Shown here one piece after another: positions 1 through 13,462 of a DNA stretch of 64,000 nucleotides. The notes under the pieces are model-generated. The model made no database searches. It had not been told where the DNA came from and saw only the letters and a list, made by a program, of their open reading frames with translations. The position numbers were made by a program, and so were the translations under genes. The stretch lies in NCBI RefSeq assembly GCF_021155765.1, contig NC_060110.1, positions 5,084,001 through 5,148,000 of the forward strand, read 5' to 3'. Source of the stretch: Diprion similis. Lineage: Eukaryota; Arthropoda; Insecta; Hymenoptera; Diprionidae. How positions within the stretch are numbered: position 1 is the first letter of the stretch; every line of letters starts with the position of its first letter.

Positions 1-2068
1 AGCATCTCTTCATTTTGACCCTGGATCTTGACCTACGGTGAAATATCGAAGGAATTATTTTAAGTTATCAAGCAGATTATTTCTTTTTATTTGTATAGTC
101 ATTATAAAATAAGGCAAGAATATTCTATCTCTCTTTAGAAATATTATGACAGAACTTGTAATATTTCCCTGAAATTTTCCAAATGGCCCTCATTAGTGCC
201 TCTAATTTGCTTCTTGTAGCAATTATTCATGAAATGTTACCTTCCTTTCGACAACTTTATTACTTTAGTAACAAAATAATAAGTACCTGAGCAATTCCTG
301 TTACAGATATTGGTACTCCCTGACATGTGTAAACAGTAGGACTCTCAACCTGAAGAGTCATTGTATTCAAAGATATCCTGTGGAAAAAATATTTTTTTGT
401 AAAAATAGTACATAAGAACAGCTCGAGATATTCTTTTTGCAACAGCGTATCCAGCATTGCAACTTTTCCCTAGAACAAATTCCGCTTATCCAGAACACAA
501 AGTTGATTGATGTAGAAATTTGATTATTTGCTCTTTTTCTACACTCACAATCAATTCATTTTCAGTTCAGTTTTTTCAAAGCTCCGATATCTGATCAATG
601 TTAATGTTGGATACCCTGTTTTAAGCAAATAAAGCCCTAAAATACCCTAAATAAAGCAAAACCGTATAAGAACCAGAATTTGAAACATGTAAGTATCAAA
701 GTATAAAACTGTATTTCCACAAAAAATACTTACTTCTGAACTTGCTGTACAATAGGCCAAACAAACACTCTTCCACCAGGTACTAACAGCGGTTTGCCGT
801 AGCAGCATCCTAGAAATTAAAGAATCCAGAAACAATGTAAATTACGATGAGATTTATTTTGATATTTCTGTATCAGTTGGTGTTAAGTGTGATTTTATTG
901 TTTTCATCATCAGTAAAAATAATTAAATGTTGCAGTATTAATATTGGCAACTAATGATATAAATAAATTAGTAACATTAATAAATTAAAACATAAATTTT
1001 TATATCTTATTCAGCGAGATTCCATATCGCTTCAACATCATATGTTGAATGCGCAAACATTATGTTGAAGTTACCAGTCACTACTGTCATACATGACACA
1101 AAGCATATTCAAAAATAAGAAGTACGAATAATTTATAAAATTGTATCATATGAGTGTAATGTCCGGCGAACCGCCACAGGTCTTCCCCGTCTCTCGCTCC
1201 TACTTGCTAACTCTTCCACATTCCTTATATTAAGACTATAGATTTTATTCTGTCCTGCTATCGCCATCCAGTATCACACTACTCGCTATCGTCCTCACTC
1301 GGCTAATTCCATTCCCCTTTACTCTGGATTTCATACCTTTCCTGCAACCATACACTTTGTCTCTAACTTCACTCATATTCCTACTTTCATCAACGACACA
1401 TCTCATTTTACAACAAAATGTCTCTCGAGACACACTCTTGATCGTTTATTCATTTTGAATCATCAACAATAAACCATTGAATATTTTTAAACAAATTACA
1501 TTCGTCGAAGTGTATCATTCAACCATATCCTGCTAATGTTATCATCGAATCCAGACGATAACAAATTAGAACCACCCTTCAGGTGTATCTATACTGTGGA
1601 GAAGAACCCAAGCAAATGAAATAACATCGGTGTTTAGACACCATTATCAGCATTTGGAAGATGGATAAAGAGTGCTGTTGACTTATGGATTTAGTATGTA
1701 TCGTCTACTAATTTAGACATTATAATGATAAAAGGTAGACTATAGACCTAAGAAATTAAAACATCTCTGACTTTAAATGAATAAATTGGTTTTAGACGTG
1801 TCATAAATACTCATAGGAATGTATATTATCTATAGCTCGATGTCCATAAAGTTAATTGGTATAACATGTGCATATATAGATATACAGGACTGGGCTAATT
1901 TTGTTTGTCTCTCCAGTATAACAAGTGTTACATAATTATGTCATTGGAATGCCGAAACAATTATTGAAGACGCGTAAATAGGTTTTTGGTGAACGTTTCG
2001 TGTCGATTGTATTTACCTGAAACTACAAGAGCTTCGTTAGGACCGCAGGTAACAAATCCACTACTCAT
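1..2068 (-). CDS. Flo1: Flotillin-1, 5' part (gene cut by window edge)
   Basis: Four minus-strand coding exons are visible: 2017-2068 (start codon at 2066-2068), 734-809, 287-377 and 1-32, the last running off the window. All junctions have GT-AG borders and phases that join without a stop. The peptide begins [18 protein letters not shown] and continues through [33 protein letters not shown] and [18 protein letters not shown], which matches the N-terminal SPFH (band 7) region of animal flotillin-1 nearly residue for residue. Flotillins are membrane-associated scaffolds of lipid microdomains acting in endocytosis and signalling. They insert through acylation and hydrophobic hairpins rather than a signal peptide, and none is seen here; the early Cys in TCGPNE is retained. 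About 90 residues are present, against roughly 425 in the family, so the coiled-coil C-terminal part lies outside the window. The first intron is long (810-2016) and has no obvious content. Confidence 0.95.
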
Positions 2069-2558
2069 GTTTGGCAGGAGTCACACAATTAAGAAAAAAT
2101 CGTTTGGACAGTCAAAGGATTGGACTTGGAATACGGAAATGCAGTAAATCGACGGAGAGACAACAACGTCAGCGGCTCCGTACCACAGACTTATAGCGAT
2201 AGACGGCGCAGCACGGATACGGACTTACTGCGCAGTCTATGCACTGATTGTGAGTTGAAGCCGTAATAAGAGACAGTAATCAACAGCTGGAGAGGCTCTC
2301 TTGCTCTGACGCATGGTCTTATATGTATTACAATACATTTGGGCACTTTGATTTGGAAACTGCGCCGGATCTGGGCCTCTATCTCGAGTCTAGCGTGGTG
2401 TGAGTATACGTGGTGTGCCTAGGAGAGTAGCTTTTTTCCTTAAAAAAGTTTCTCTCTCGTGATGGACTAGACTTGAGTAAGATGTGTACCAACAGCGTCG
2501 AAATACCCTAGATCGGTGGTGAGAGGAAATGATGAGCGGGTCTTTTAGGTTTTACATA

Positions 2559-2939
2559 CAGGTCTGGGGACTCTAGTGGTGGGGGAAGTACGCTTACGCT
2601 GCAGTTTTTGTTTTTTAGCGTTACCGCTAGTTGGTACTAATGGTAAAGTAATGTTCGCAAACATAACCTCAAATTTCACAAACTTTGCAAATGATGTGGT
2701 CCAAATGTACGTAGAAATAGTGAAAATCGCATAAATCGTACATGGTTATTTATTTTTAAGAATAACGTGTGCCATTATCACTTCGTCATCGCATACCACT
2801 TATTGTTTGAGAAGTTTGAGGTTATGTTTGCGAACATTACTTTACCATTAGTGCCAACTAGCGGTAGCGCTGAAAAACAAAAACTACAGCGTGAGCGTAC
2901 TTCCCCCACCACGCAAATTTCAACGAGTCCCCAGACCTG
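2559..2939. mobile_element. Palindromic MITE with TA target duplication
   Basis: The two arms (about 2559-2685 and 2805-2939) are near-identical inverted repeats beginning CAGGTCTGGGGACTC. They share a long stretch including TAATGGTAAAGTAATGTTCG. One arm has a gap of about 12 bases near its tip. The element is flanked by TA on both sides (2557-2558 and 2940-2941), as expected for a Tc1/mariner-type target duplication. It has no coding capacity, so it would be non-autonomous. Family assignment rests only on the TA duplication and the CAG start. Confidence 0.8.
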
Positions 2940-3222
2940 TATTTAAGACCGTGGTCTTGTAGGTGCCTCCTGTCGTAGCGATAAATTCTTCAGTCAACGC
3001 TGGAAAGCACCAGAAAGCACCGTGCGTAACACGGTGTCACTTTGTGTCGACCGTGTCGGTAGGTGGAAAGCTGTAATAACCATTCTGTGTTGTGTACTCT
3101 ACATTTTAACACAATGGCGTTACCGAGTAAGGTATAGTTTGCCAGATAAATAATTCCCTAATAATATGGGGATTTTTTTCGACAGTTGGTACAAAGTTAC
3201 TCTTTGATCTCGAAGAAATGGG

Positions 3223-3292
3223 CGTGTCGTAAGAGTTCTAGGCACACACATCATCTGACTATACATGATGTGCCTAGAACTCCCACGACACG
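3223..3292. repeat. 70-base near-perfect hairpin
   Basis: Both ends pair: CGTGTCGT with ACGACACG, then a perfect 14-base stem GAGTTCTAGGCACA (3233-3246) with its complement at 3269-3282, then further pairing of ATCAT around a short loop, with a small bulge. Similar ATGGCGTTACYGAG sequences lie on both sides (about 3115 and 3294). It could be a miniature foldback element or a hairpin RNA; nothing here decides. Confidence 0.65.
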
Positions 3293-3711
3293 ATGGCGTT
3301 ACTGAGCCTAGATGAACACTAGAGGAACTTTATAGGTTACATTATGGTGAAACTCCCTGCTGCCGTTGACTTCAGTCAACGTTGTGAATTTCAGAGTTTT
3401 ACCATTTGAAGATGCGCGCGTAACCGCCATGTTTCCACGGACTTCAAAGAATCAATCGCCTCCACGATCGCATCGAAGCGCCGATTGCCAAGCTCTGTTT
3501 TTAGCTGGTTTTTAGTGACTCCAGTAAGAGAGCTGCGAGCGCGTTTATATTTAGACGCTAGTCGTTCTTCTCCCGACGATCATTGTCAGTGGATTATTCA
3601 TTAGCCTTTTGTGTCATGTATTCGACTGTCAAATTTTGTGTCCCGTGTTTGAACTGTAAAATTTTCACTAACCATTATATTGCATGTTAACGTTAAGTAA
3701 ATTTTGTAGAC

Positions 3712-6700
3712 ATGGTGAATATAGATATGATACAATTAACCTATCCGCTTCACTGGCTCGTGTGGAACAACAAGTACGATGATCTCGACAAAGAACTTTC
3801 TACTAAATTGGTAGGTCCAATTTTTCTCGTTATCCACACTATGTTATGATTCCACACCTTTAAACAATTCAGCCTGTTTTTATGCGCAATACTTTCACAA
3901 TTACGACTTATCCAGAACTGAAAAATTAAGCCATCGTCAAAGGTGTTCACAATCAATTTGTGCTTTCAAACGACTCGCAGGTTTTATCTTTTTTGTCAGT
4001 TTTACCGTCATTTTATAATATTCCAAAAAAAAACCGCAATCTTTATTACCTAATCGCATAAAAAGTGCATTTTCCTACTTCATGATATGTGGAAATATTT
4101 TTCGTAGGGTTATCTCCTGGGTTGGATTTGTAGTCAATTAGAATAGAAACTTTCATGCATGAGTCATTGGCATATTTTTTAATGTTGACCTCATTGATAT
4201 CATAATTAAATCAAAGTTGCCAAGATTATTGAACAAGAATTGTAACATTTGTCACATTTGGAAATAGTCGTTGAAGCCATATCAACATAGGAAGAAGCCC
4301 TAATAGTTTGAATGATGGCTTCAAACTCTGGTATCCCTCTATTCTAATAATCCGTCAAATTGCATTACTTCTAAAAAAGAATAGATATCTGGAATAGGTG
4401 CGCCTGGACTTGGCCTATTATCATAAGTTGATAATATTTGAAAATGTTTTACTGCATACTGGAATTGAAATGATTTGCACAGTCTGATGCACGTTTCGTA
4501 TCTTTTATCCCCTAATCCAGTCTAATAACAACTGTGTTTAAATATATTTCGATCTTACACACTCTGTGACAAGGCACTGGAATTTTGCTTATTATACGTA
4601 TATCAACATTCATTTCAGCATGATAAGGAAAAATGCGATAACAGAGGCAGAACTCCTTTGATGTTAGCTGTGACTCTTGGTCATGCTGAAGCGGCGCGAA
4701 TTTTACTCCATCACCAAGCCAATGTTAACACGGAGAACACGCAGGGCTGGAGCGGTAATTTATACTTACAGATACTAGATCTAACTGAGACACTAATCAT
4801 CATGAGGCAAAATTACTCTCAATGAGAAGATAAAATGAATTGGTTAAATGTACCAAGATCATCTTAATTACAGAGTTGAGAATATTTACCTGCTCAATTA
4901 TCATGAAAATTCTCCAGTTCTACTGAGTCACGTGAAGGTAGTTGGCAGGAATTTCAGAAATGTTTAGTTCACATGAATTCTAATTGTATAATTTTTTGAG
5001 TAATTTTAAACAATCCTGTGAAGTTTAAAAATGATTTACCGTATAGCTACTGAGTTTTTTGAAGGTTCAAATAGACTTCAAAACAAGAAAATCATGCGGC
5101 GTTGCCAAATTTATTTTCTGATTATTTGAGGAATACAGTACTCATGATTATTCGTTGGATGGCGTTTCTGTCGCTACCCAACTACCTTAAATTGTTTAGT
5201 GCTTAAAGGCATCATACACGAGATTTCGACAATCTTTTTCAACACTTCATCACCTATCTGTCTCGAGAATTGATTATCCTGCTATTTATATTTATCATTG
5301 TATATAAGTATTTTTTTGAAGTGGTCCAAGAAGCCGTTGGGACCGGCGATCCAGAATTACTTCAAATGGTGCTAGAGCGTCGGGATTACCAAAGATACAC
5401 AAACCGAGTCGCAGGGATTCCTGAATTGCTTCATAAGCTTAAACAAGTGAGTTATCATTCGTATGCTAAGAGCTGTACAAGCTATGAAATTCGATCTCTG
5501 TGAACTATATCAGAACAAAGAATCCAATATTTTCATCGAGCAAATAATTAAATGGTGTCCTTTTTTCAGGCGCCTGACTTCTATGTAGAAATGAAGTGGG
5601 AGTTCACCAGTTGGGGTAAGTTTACGTTCGCGTAATGAAAAATTTGATTATTAATATGTTTTGCTGTTTGAATATGCGATCATTCTGGTCTGAAATGTTT
5701 CTATACATTTATTTTGCTTTTGTAATTTTTATAACAATATCCCAAGAATATCTAATCTCTAGGTACATTTTTTTAATACTTTGAATTTCATTTCAAGTTT
5801 TGTATTATGTCACATTTATATTGGCAAGTTGTTTCACGACTTGTACGTTAATCTTGTGAGACATTGCTTACAAATTTTACTGAAACGATCAACCTAATTC
5901 ACAATAAAATTTACTAGCCACACATTGCGAAGTTAATTCGTCAATTTACATAGTTTTAAACCAAGGTCGTTTGTTAAATCAATTCATCGTTGGGTCGGCT
6001 AATTTGCTCTTACCACTGTCTTTAATTTCACAACACACATTGTAACCAAATTTCCTTCTACACAGTTCCTTTAGTTTCACGGATGTGCCCTAGCGATACG
6101 TATAAAGTTTATAAGCAGGGCAGTAATGTTCGAATCGACACCACACTGCTCGGTTTCGATCATACTAATTGGCAACGTGGAAATCGTAGCTACATTTTCA
6201 AGGGTCAAAGTAAGTGAATATAAAATACATAAAATACTCTTACTTGTATGCATGTGAGGTATAGACTACATTACTTTAATACCACTAAAAATCTGTTCAA
6301 AATTCATTGCAATTTATCATAACGATCAATTACTTTGCATTCATTATAATCGATTACTAATACTAAATGCAAGCTGCAACGAATGCTCCCGTGGTAATTA
6401 GATGTGCACGCAGTTACGTGTTCAGCATGCTGGGACAGCAATCAGGTGATACTGTGTTTTCCCTTTTCTTATCTTTCGTTTTTCCCTCACATTTTTGAGA
6501 GTACTTTAATTTAATCTAGGCACTGATTCTAAATTGGCTTGTACAAATTCCATATCGATTAGAAGCCACGTGGGACTAATGAAATGATACATTTGTTCAA
6601 TAATTTACTGTTTGTTGATTCTCAAATCACTCACTGTGTTGCACATAGAAGAGTAAATAATTATCGGTCTTACACATTATCGAAATAATATCAACCAAAA

Positions 6701-9700
6701 TATTATTGACACTATTTACTTTGTGAATTGTTTCAATAGTTGCAATAGTCATTTGCCAACGGGCAGAATCAATAACACCTCTTAACTTAAATTATTCAAC
6801 AACATAGCCCAGTATAATGGCATTTTTAGAGTTTCTTAGACTTACACTTTACATGCACGTTACATGCGGTCTCTAAGCTTTCCCCTTATACTCCTGGTAA
6901 TTCAATCTTGGGTTTTTAAATTCTGGCTTTTTATGTTACGATGGGTATCTGGTTTATATAGATTATCATGTATATTCCATACATGTTTACATATTGAAAC
7001 TATTTAAATGACACTTTTCAGTATCATAATGAACAACAGAGGTATGGCTTCCTGATTCTTCTCAGGGTGTTAATTACATTGCATATGTGCATATGTTTTT
7101 GCTTCCTGATTTCTTATCTAGTCTTTATCTATTTGTATAGCCTAATGTAATTAGCATTGAATATCGAACAAGAGCGCAATACATTGCACGCTCTCAATAG
7201 GCCCGCTACGGGACAAAAGGGGAAGCACTATTTCACGAATCAGAGGCCCCACCGCTCACCATCGAGCGTGCAAAACTTTACATATGCTGGGCGAGCTATT
7301 GAGAGTTGTGCTTGAGAGAAAAGCTTGAGCTAGGAAGTGAGGGGTAGCAACCGAGTATGAACGCAGGGAAGCGGCCCTATTGAGAGCATGCACTGTAAGG
7401 CAAATGATGAACTCAGAAGACAGATTTTCAACAATGTAATGTTTGACACCACAATCTACAAAAAAATCTTCATCTCCACAACTAGTAGGTGGTATAAAAA
7501 TTAACTGTGATCCTATCTGAAGGTCTGAAAAATATTGATCGCAACGTCCTCCAGACCTGTTTAAAATTATATAAAAAAACCTGTGTAAAGTTTCTAGCCG
7601 CTATGTGAACTGGTACACGTGTCTCTACGAGCAGGAATTTTTCTATTCAGCTAAATAAAATTTACCCTTGACGTTGATTTTCAAGTAGTCCAGAATAAAT
7701 TCTATTTGGATGAGTCCTTTTTTTTTAGCGAAATTCAAATTTTTGATTTGGAAATATTTAAAATTATTTGCATCCAAATATTTTTTTCTGTTCAGCATCA
7801 TATTATTTATGAAAAATCGATTACGAACTATGATGAAAAAAAAAATAGAAGGTCTGATTATATACATACATAAACAATTCGAATTCCACAAAAAAGAATG
7901 TTCTTACTCGCCAGAATTTCTTTGCAATTACTCATTGAGGTAGGTGTCCATCACTGCTGCGCCAATGGTACATTTTTTTTATCCCAATGGGAAAATTCAA
8001 TCTTGTCGAGGCACGTGTTGCAATTGATGTAGCAGCTTGAAATTTTACATAGATTTTTTAAAAATTATTTGGACCATGTCTGGGAGACGCTGTAACGAAT
8101 GTTTTTCAAACCCCACAGTAAGGATCACCCTAGTATGTGTACACATATTTTGTAATTAATTTTTTGTCAAGGTTTTAACACTGTAGAATCTATTTCTATA
8201 AATTTCTATTGTTTGAACACATCATTGAGCATTTTGCCAGTGCGGAGTGACGTTGTTCAGTACAAACATTAGAACTGCATAAATTACAAAGTTGTGCTCC
8301 TTTTAATACTCTGTGATAATAAGTACAGCTTATAATAGATGATGGGGCAACGATGATGGAGGTAGATCATGAGACAAGGAAAGTTTACGTCGAGCATATG
8401 AAATTAGTCGGCGAAGACACCGAGCAAATGATATTACCTTCAGAAGAGAGCATAATCGCGCGGCTTACTAATCCAATAGTTACAACATATATAGACACTG
8501 AGAAAATCAGCTTTGAAAGGTAAAAACTGCAACATTACACTAGATATAATAGAATGTTATATTGTAGAGTGTAGCAAGAAATTATAATTCATTTTTGTTT
8601 TCACTTTCCAAGTTAAATGTGTATTAATAAAAGTTTGAATTACCTGTAGTCAACTAATTGTATCAGATCTCAACAATTGAAAATTAATCTTGCAAAACAT
8701 CTAGGAATAAAGCAGGGTTATGGGGTTGGCGTTCTGATAAAAGTGAAGCTGTAAATGGACACGATTGTAAGGTGTTCAGTGCGAGCAATGTGGAATTGAT
8801 AACCAAAACACGTTTGGAACATTTGTCCGAATCAGACAGAGCTAGAGCTCGCGCACCTCGAACACCTCTTCAATCTTTTCTCGGAATTGCAGAACAACAG
8901 CAAGAGAATACCAACAACACCGCCAGTGTATTTATATTTTTATATTGCTTCATAAAAATTTAGGATATGAGAAATATAAAAACTATGTGCTTCTCCTCAA
9001 ATTTTTTGAAAATTTTGTCCTATTGATTCTGTTTTTTCAATACGTTTAGCATCCACATAATTTGTAGATTTAACATGCATTCGATTTATTCAATTTTATA
9101 TGAAAAAGAAAGTATAATCAGTTGAACAGTTTCATAAATTGCTTCTATAGTTTACAGTTACAATATAGGGTGATCTTAGAAAATTGTATGTATTACTCAT
9201 TACAGGAGGAGTTTATTAACATTGGTAACCCCTGTAACATTACGCCTGAAGAATATTTTGATCCAGATTTTGATTTGGAGGGTAAAGACATTGGAAGGCC
9301 GAAAGAAGTTAATACAAAGATACAAAAATTTAAGGTAATTTTATTATTAGTCTACTACTGCGTGTAATATTCGTACTGTTGACAATATAATGAAATATTT
9401 TAACGTATGATTTTAAGGAAAAGGTACGGCCATCGACTTTTCGATGCACAAGTGTCCAAAGAAAACCTTGTAAAATTAAATATCAAATTTTTGCCAAAAT
9501 CAATTTGACATTCGATATTAGAACAAATAGTAGTAAATGAAATTCTTTCTTTTCAAATATTAACGCTTTTCTCAATATGTTGGCAATATTTTACTGTAAG
9601 TATAAGCAAATATTTCGAAATTAATTCCATTCGAACCTTACCTTTCGATAATTCTGGGATCAAATACAGTTTTTTGTCCACTCGTGAATACTCATACTCT

Positions 9701-12338
9701 GATATTTTGTGACTTCTGACGGTATGAATTGCATATGACAAAACGGTTCATAGTAATTCAGGCAAATCTTGTAACTCCTCCAGCAAACTCTGATGTGCTT
9801 CAATCAATCACTTATCTCCAGCTTGTTACAAAAAAAACTGCTGTTCAAAATACTACAAATTTAAAAAATTACAGCCTCTTCAGAAAAAAAATAATTGTAC
9901 TTATGAAAAAGTCCTCGTTTCTGTTTTTCATGTACAAAGTATCTACCTGCTGAAAAATTTGTAAATCCTCGAAATTAAATACTCAGATATAGCTAGAAAT
10001 TTTAGTAGAAAGTTTTTTTGAAAAAAAGTAATTCTCCAAAAAGCTAGAAAATTAATAGATTGCAGAATATTTTATTTCATTTTATGATTCCCTCGTTTAA
10101 ACTTTCACTTTCGTTTACATATTTACACGTTTTCTAAAAGCTCGCAATCAACTAAGTTTTACACCATTGCCATTAAAGAAACATGTGTATAAGTTTTCAA
10201 AGATTTTTCTTCCACTGCATTATGTAGACGCATGAGGTATAGTCTACTAATTAAGTATAGTTGCAAGAACCTGAATACTTGGTTACATATTAGGTTGGAT
10301 TATTTAACCGCAGGCAACTCTATGGCTTAGTGAAGAGTATCCTCTGAGTTTGCAAGAGCAGATTATGCCTATCGTAGACTTGATGGCAATATCCAGCTCC
10401 CACTTTGCCAAGCTGAAGGACTTCATTCAAATGCAACTTCCAGCTGGATTCCCCGTCAAAATTGGTACTGTTCAAATGAGATGTGGTGGACTGTTGCTCA
10501 AATTGAGCTGGTGTTCATGGTCAGTTTTTATTTTCAAGTCAATTCTAACTAATGCTTCTCGCCAGTTGAACTTCCAAAGTTGATTGAAGACCATCATGAA
10601 CGTGTAAACTGACCATGAATATTGTACACAGTTAGTTTTAAGTTACATTATTCCTTCATTTAAATTTTTTTTTCTAGAAATTCCATTATTTCACGTACTA
10701 AATGCCAGAATAACATTCGGCAATATCTTTGGATTAGATCAAGAAGTGTCTAATGTTGGAAGACTTCAAGATGGTAATAAAATAACTTGTTTGGTTGACG
10801 ATATTTGCTTTGACGCTCCACCTGGATACACCAAATTAGGTAGACAACTCAAAATGATAAGATATTTCAGTGTATTTTCTTTAGAATCCATGCGTAATGT
10901 AATCAAAATTATATTATCCATGTTAATACAGGGGCTGATGTTAGACGTCAATTTAGTATTGAGGAAGAGGATGATTTACTGCAGTTTGCTATCCAACAAA
11001 GTCTCATCGAAGCAGGGAGTGAACGTGACGAGGTATATCTTTGAATTTCATACAGCCATTACTTTACGATTATGAAACATTGTAAAGAAATTCGGATGTA
11101 TAAATAATTGAAAAATGTGGACTGTTGAAATTGAAAACTTAACAAAATTGGCGAAATTTAGCTGGTAAAATTTGGCAATCATTTTGTTGTTTCTGCATGC
11201 AGTACAAAAGTGGCTTTGCAGCCAAAAGTTCTATTGTTTATTACAAACTGGGCAGTATTTATAAGCCAATTTATACCGGTCATTTCCGTCAAAGGCATGA
11301 GTTTGCAAATTGGAGAATATTTCAATAGCTTTGTGATGTTTGCACAATGATCATTTTATAGGTTGATATATGGGAGGCTTTGAGAGCACAAAAACCATCC
11401 CGACCAACGACACCTAATATCACCAGTGAGGAGGAGAGACAGCTTCAAAGGTATTTCTATATTTTATTAAATTTTCGATCAATCTTATTTGTTACGTTGT
11501 GCAATAAGTTTTGGTGTTACTTTTTTTTCTTTCAATTAATCTTCATATTTTTTCCCTGCTTATTAATTGTCAGACAGGTATGTCACATCATATTATTTTT
11601 ATAATAACATTGAAAATTTTCGTTCTTTCCAAACGTTTCATGCTGCAATAAATACTCTTCGAGTATCATTGAAATTATTTTATTATTGTATGGTATAACA
11701 TTCACTGATTGTCATCATACCATTAATTTTTTTTTCCAGAACTGTAAGAGCATGAAAAGTTTTTTTTATTTATTTTTAAGTATACTCAACTTTTTCCCCA
11801 CATTTGGGAAATGTTATTCGTAAAACTTAATACAAGACTCACGAATTTGAATTATTCCCTGTTCTCAAATATTTCCTGAGCTCTAGACACCATGGTAAAA
11901 AAATCGTCAGTTTGGATGTGTCTTCAAAAGTTAGAACTTTGTTATCATTCATGGTTATGAGCTATATAAAATGTCATACTTATTAGAATTGCCAGACAAC
12001 TCATGACCTTCGATAGAAATTTATAAAAGATTCTCATTAATTTTTTTACTGATCTAGAATAGTGTGTTAATCATAAATTTATGGAATTCAGAGCTATTCA
12101 AGCTAGTCTGGCACTGTATCAAGAGACAATTGGTGGGTGTGAAATTGAAGAGGCAAGTCCAGCGAGTGGAGGTGGGTCAAAGAGTGGGGAGACTTGTGAA
12201 GCACTGGAGGGACCAGCAGAACAACTCAGATTAGCGTTGCGACTATCAGAGCAACAGCAATTAGAAGAAGAACAACGTCGTCTTCTAGAAGAAGAAACAT
12301 TTCAACAAGTGCTTGAACTCTCTCTTACCGATAAGTGA
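3712..12338 (+). CDS. Ankrd13: Ankyrin repeat domain-containing protein 13 (ANKRD13 family)
   Basis: Thirteen exons join in phase to 610 aa: 3712-3810, 4619-4754, 5322-5446, 5570-5615, 6066-6209, 8339-8519, 8705-8927, 9206-9334, 10314-10464, 10678-10839, 10932-11032, 11362-11450 and 12092-12338. The N-terminus ([10 protein letters not shown]) leads into ankyrin repeats at about residues 38-100. The long conserved middle of the family follows ([61 protein letters not shown]). The tail carries ubiquitin-interacting motifs: [15 protein letters not shown] near 478, [14 protein letters not shown] near 522, [12 protein letters not shown] near 575, and a weaker terminal one ending [12 protein letters not shown]. 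Vertebrate members bind Lys63-linked ubiquitin on internalised receptors at the plasma membrane and endosomes; the same role is inferred here. Length matches the family (about 590-610 aa). The start is the ATG directly before the conserved N-terminus. Intron 5 holds a foldback element. Confidence 0.96.
7181..7396. mobile_element. Foldback element in Ankrd13 intron 5
   Basis: Ends are inverted copies of ACAKTGCAYGCTCTCAATAG, followed by partial pairing of the GC-richer interior. The element is about 216 bp, has no ORF, and lies wholly within the intron between 6209 and 8339. No clear target duplication is seen. The family is not recognised. Confidence 0.6.
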
Positions 12339-13462
12339 ACCTTAAAACTTTACACCAATAGTATTTCTCAATCGGTACTTGGTACTCAGAAAATGAAAAT
12401 CTTACAATTTTGTGGTAGACGGGCTACGAGGTAAACTGAATTTCTTTTTATGATCTATATAATATTTATTATTAGGTAAATAATTTCTGTTGCTAACAAA
12501 AAATATTTGTTATTGAACTATTCTAGTATGTTATATATAATTGGTGAGAAAGTTAATGCAATGTTAGTTAAGAAAATGAATGATTTAATTTATTATGTTA
12601 CTTATTTCTTAGCTACATTTTATATGAACAAAAAAAAAAAAAACTAACATGGACACTGCCAAGTCATTAAGTAACCATGACTTGTGAAAACTGATACGAT
12701 AAAAAATATTTCCGTTACCATAATATAACAGGAGTGTTAAATACTCAAATTTTACCAGTTCCTATGGCGTTCGATTGTAGTACTTTTGATACACACTCTA
12801 ATTTATGCCTTATAACATTGTAATAATCTGTCAATTCGTGAAAACACCAAACGCTGGTCGTTCTCAATTCCTAAATTACGTTTTCTCATTCTTTGTCCCA
12901 AGCTGACTGAGTTGACTGTTTAATGAAAACTGGAAGTATCTACAACACAAATTACGGCTTGAAGCATAATTTTGAAACTTTACTTCGTTAAAATGCAATC
13001 TGTAAAGAAAAAAAAAAAAAGAAAGAAAGAAAGAAATGAAATGAATATCTGACTATTGGCACTGAAAAATCTTTTTGTCGGCAATCGTATATGTATGACG
13101 GTTTTGAACTGTATAAAAAATGATCACAGTTCGATCAGGCCGTGAAAGAGGTTCCATAGTATGCAGTTCGATATGCCTTTATATGTACATTCATCAAATA
13201 TGTTCAGTTGAATACTTTATTCATATAGACTTCCATACATACAGATACAGACTGAAAATTTAATTCGTATTGAATCAAAACTCTCCACTAGATTGCTAAG
13301 AAATAAAATAATTCACAAAAATGTTTAACAAAAATGAAGTATTTTATGATGAAGCGATGATAATTCAGTTTTACATGATTGTAGTGATTTTCAAAGTAAG
13401 CCAATATAAGAAATCTTGTAAAAAGAATCGTACAATTGCTGTAGAAAAAAAAACAGACCAAG
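12339..13462. other. Convergent 3' region between Ankrd13 and Lin37
   Basis: No coding sequence is seen. The stretch holds the 3' untranslated ends of both tail-to-tail genes, A-rich runs (about 12630 and 13009) and a short GAAA tract. A good AATAAA for Lin37 lies at 13216-13221. I find no strong plus-strand AATAAA for Ankrd13 until about 13302, so its 3' end may overlap the Lin37 transcript. Confidence 0.5.
13216..13221 (-). terminator. Candidate polyadenylation signal of Lin37
   Basis: Plus-strand TTTATT reads AATAAA on the minus strand, about 240 bases after the proposed Lin37 stop codon. Position and exact hexamer fit; cleavage site unknown. Confidence 0.45.

Larger units (their letters stand above)
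2069..3711. promoter_or_regulatory. Shared upstream region of Flo1 and Ankrd13
   Basis: This 1.6 kb gap separates two divergently transcribed start codons, so it must hold the 5' untranslated parts and promoters of both genes. It is less AT-rich than the flanks near 2100-2400 and 3400-3600. It also contains an inverted-repeat element (2559-2939) and a 70-base hairpin (3223-3292), described separately. I see no convincing TATA box. The exact transcription starts cannot be placed from sequence alone. Confidence 0.5.

Noticed and set aside
7643-7943. Overlapping frames of about 80 codons on both strands in Ankrd13 intron 5
   Set aside because: AT-rich low-complexity sequence rich in Phe, Lys and Asn codons, lying in an intron.
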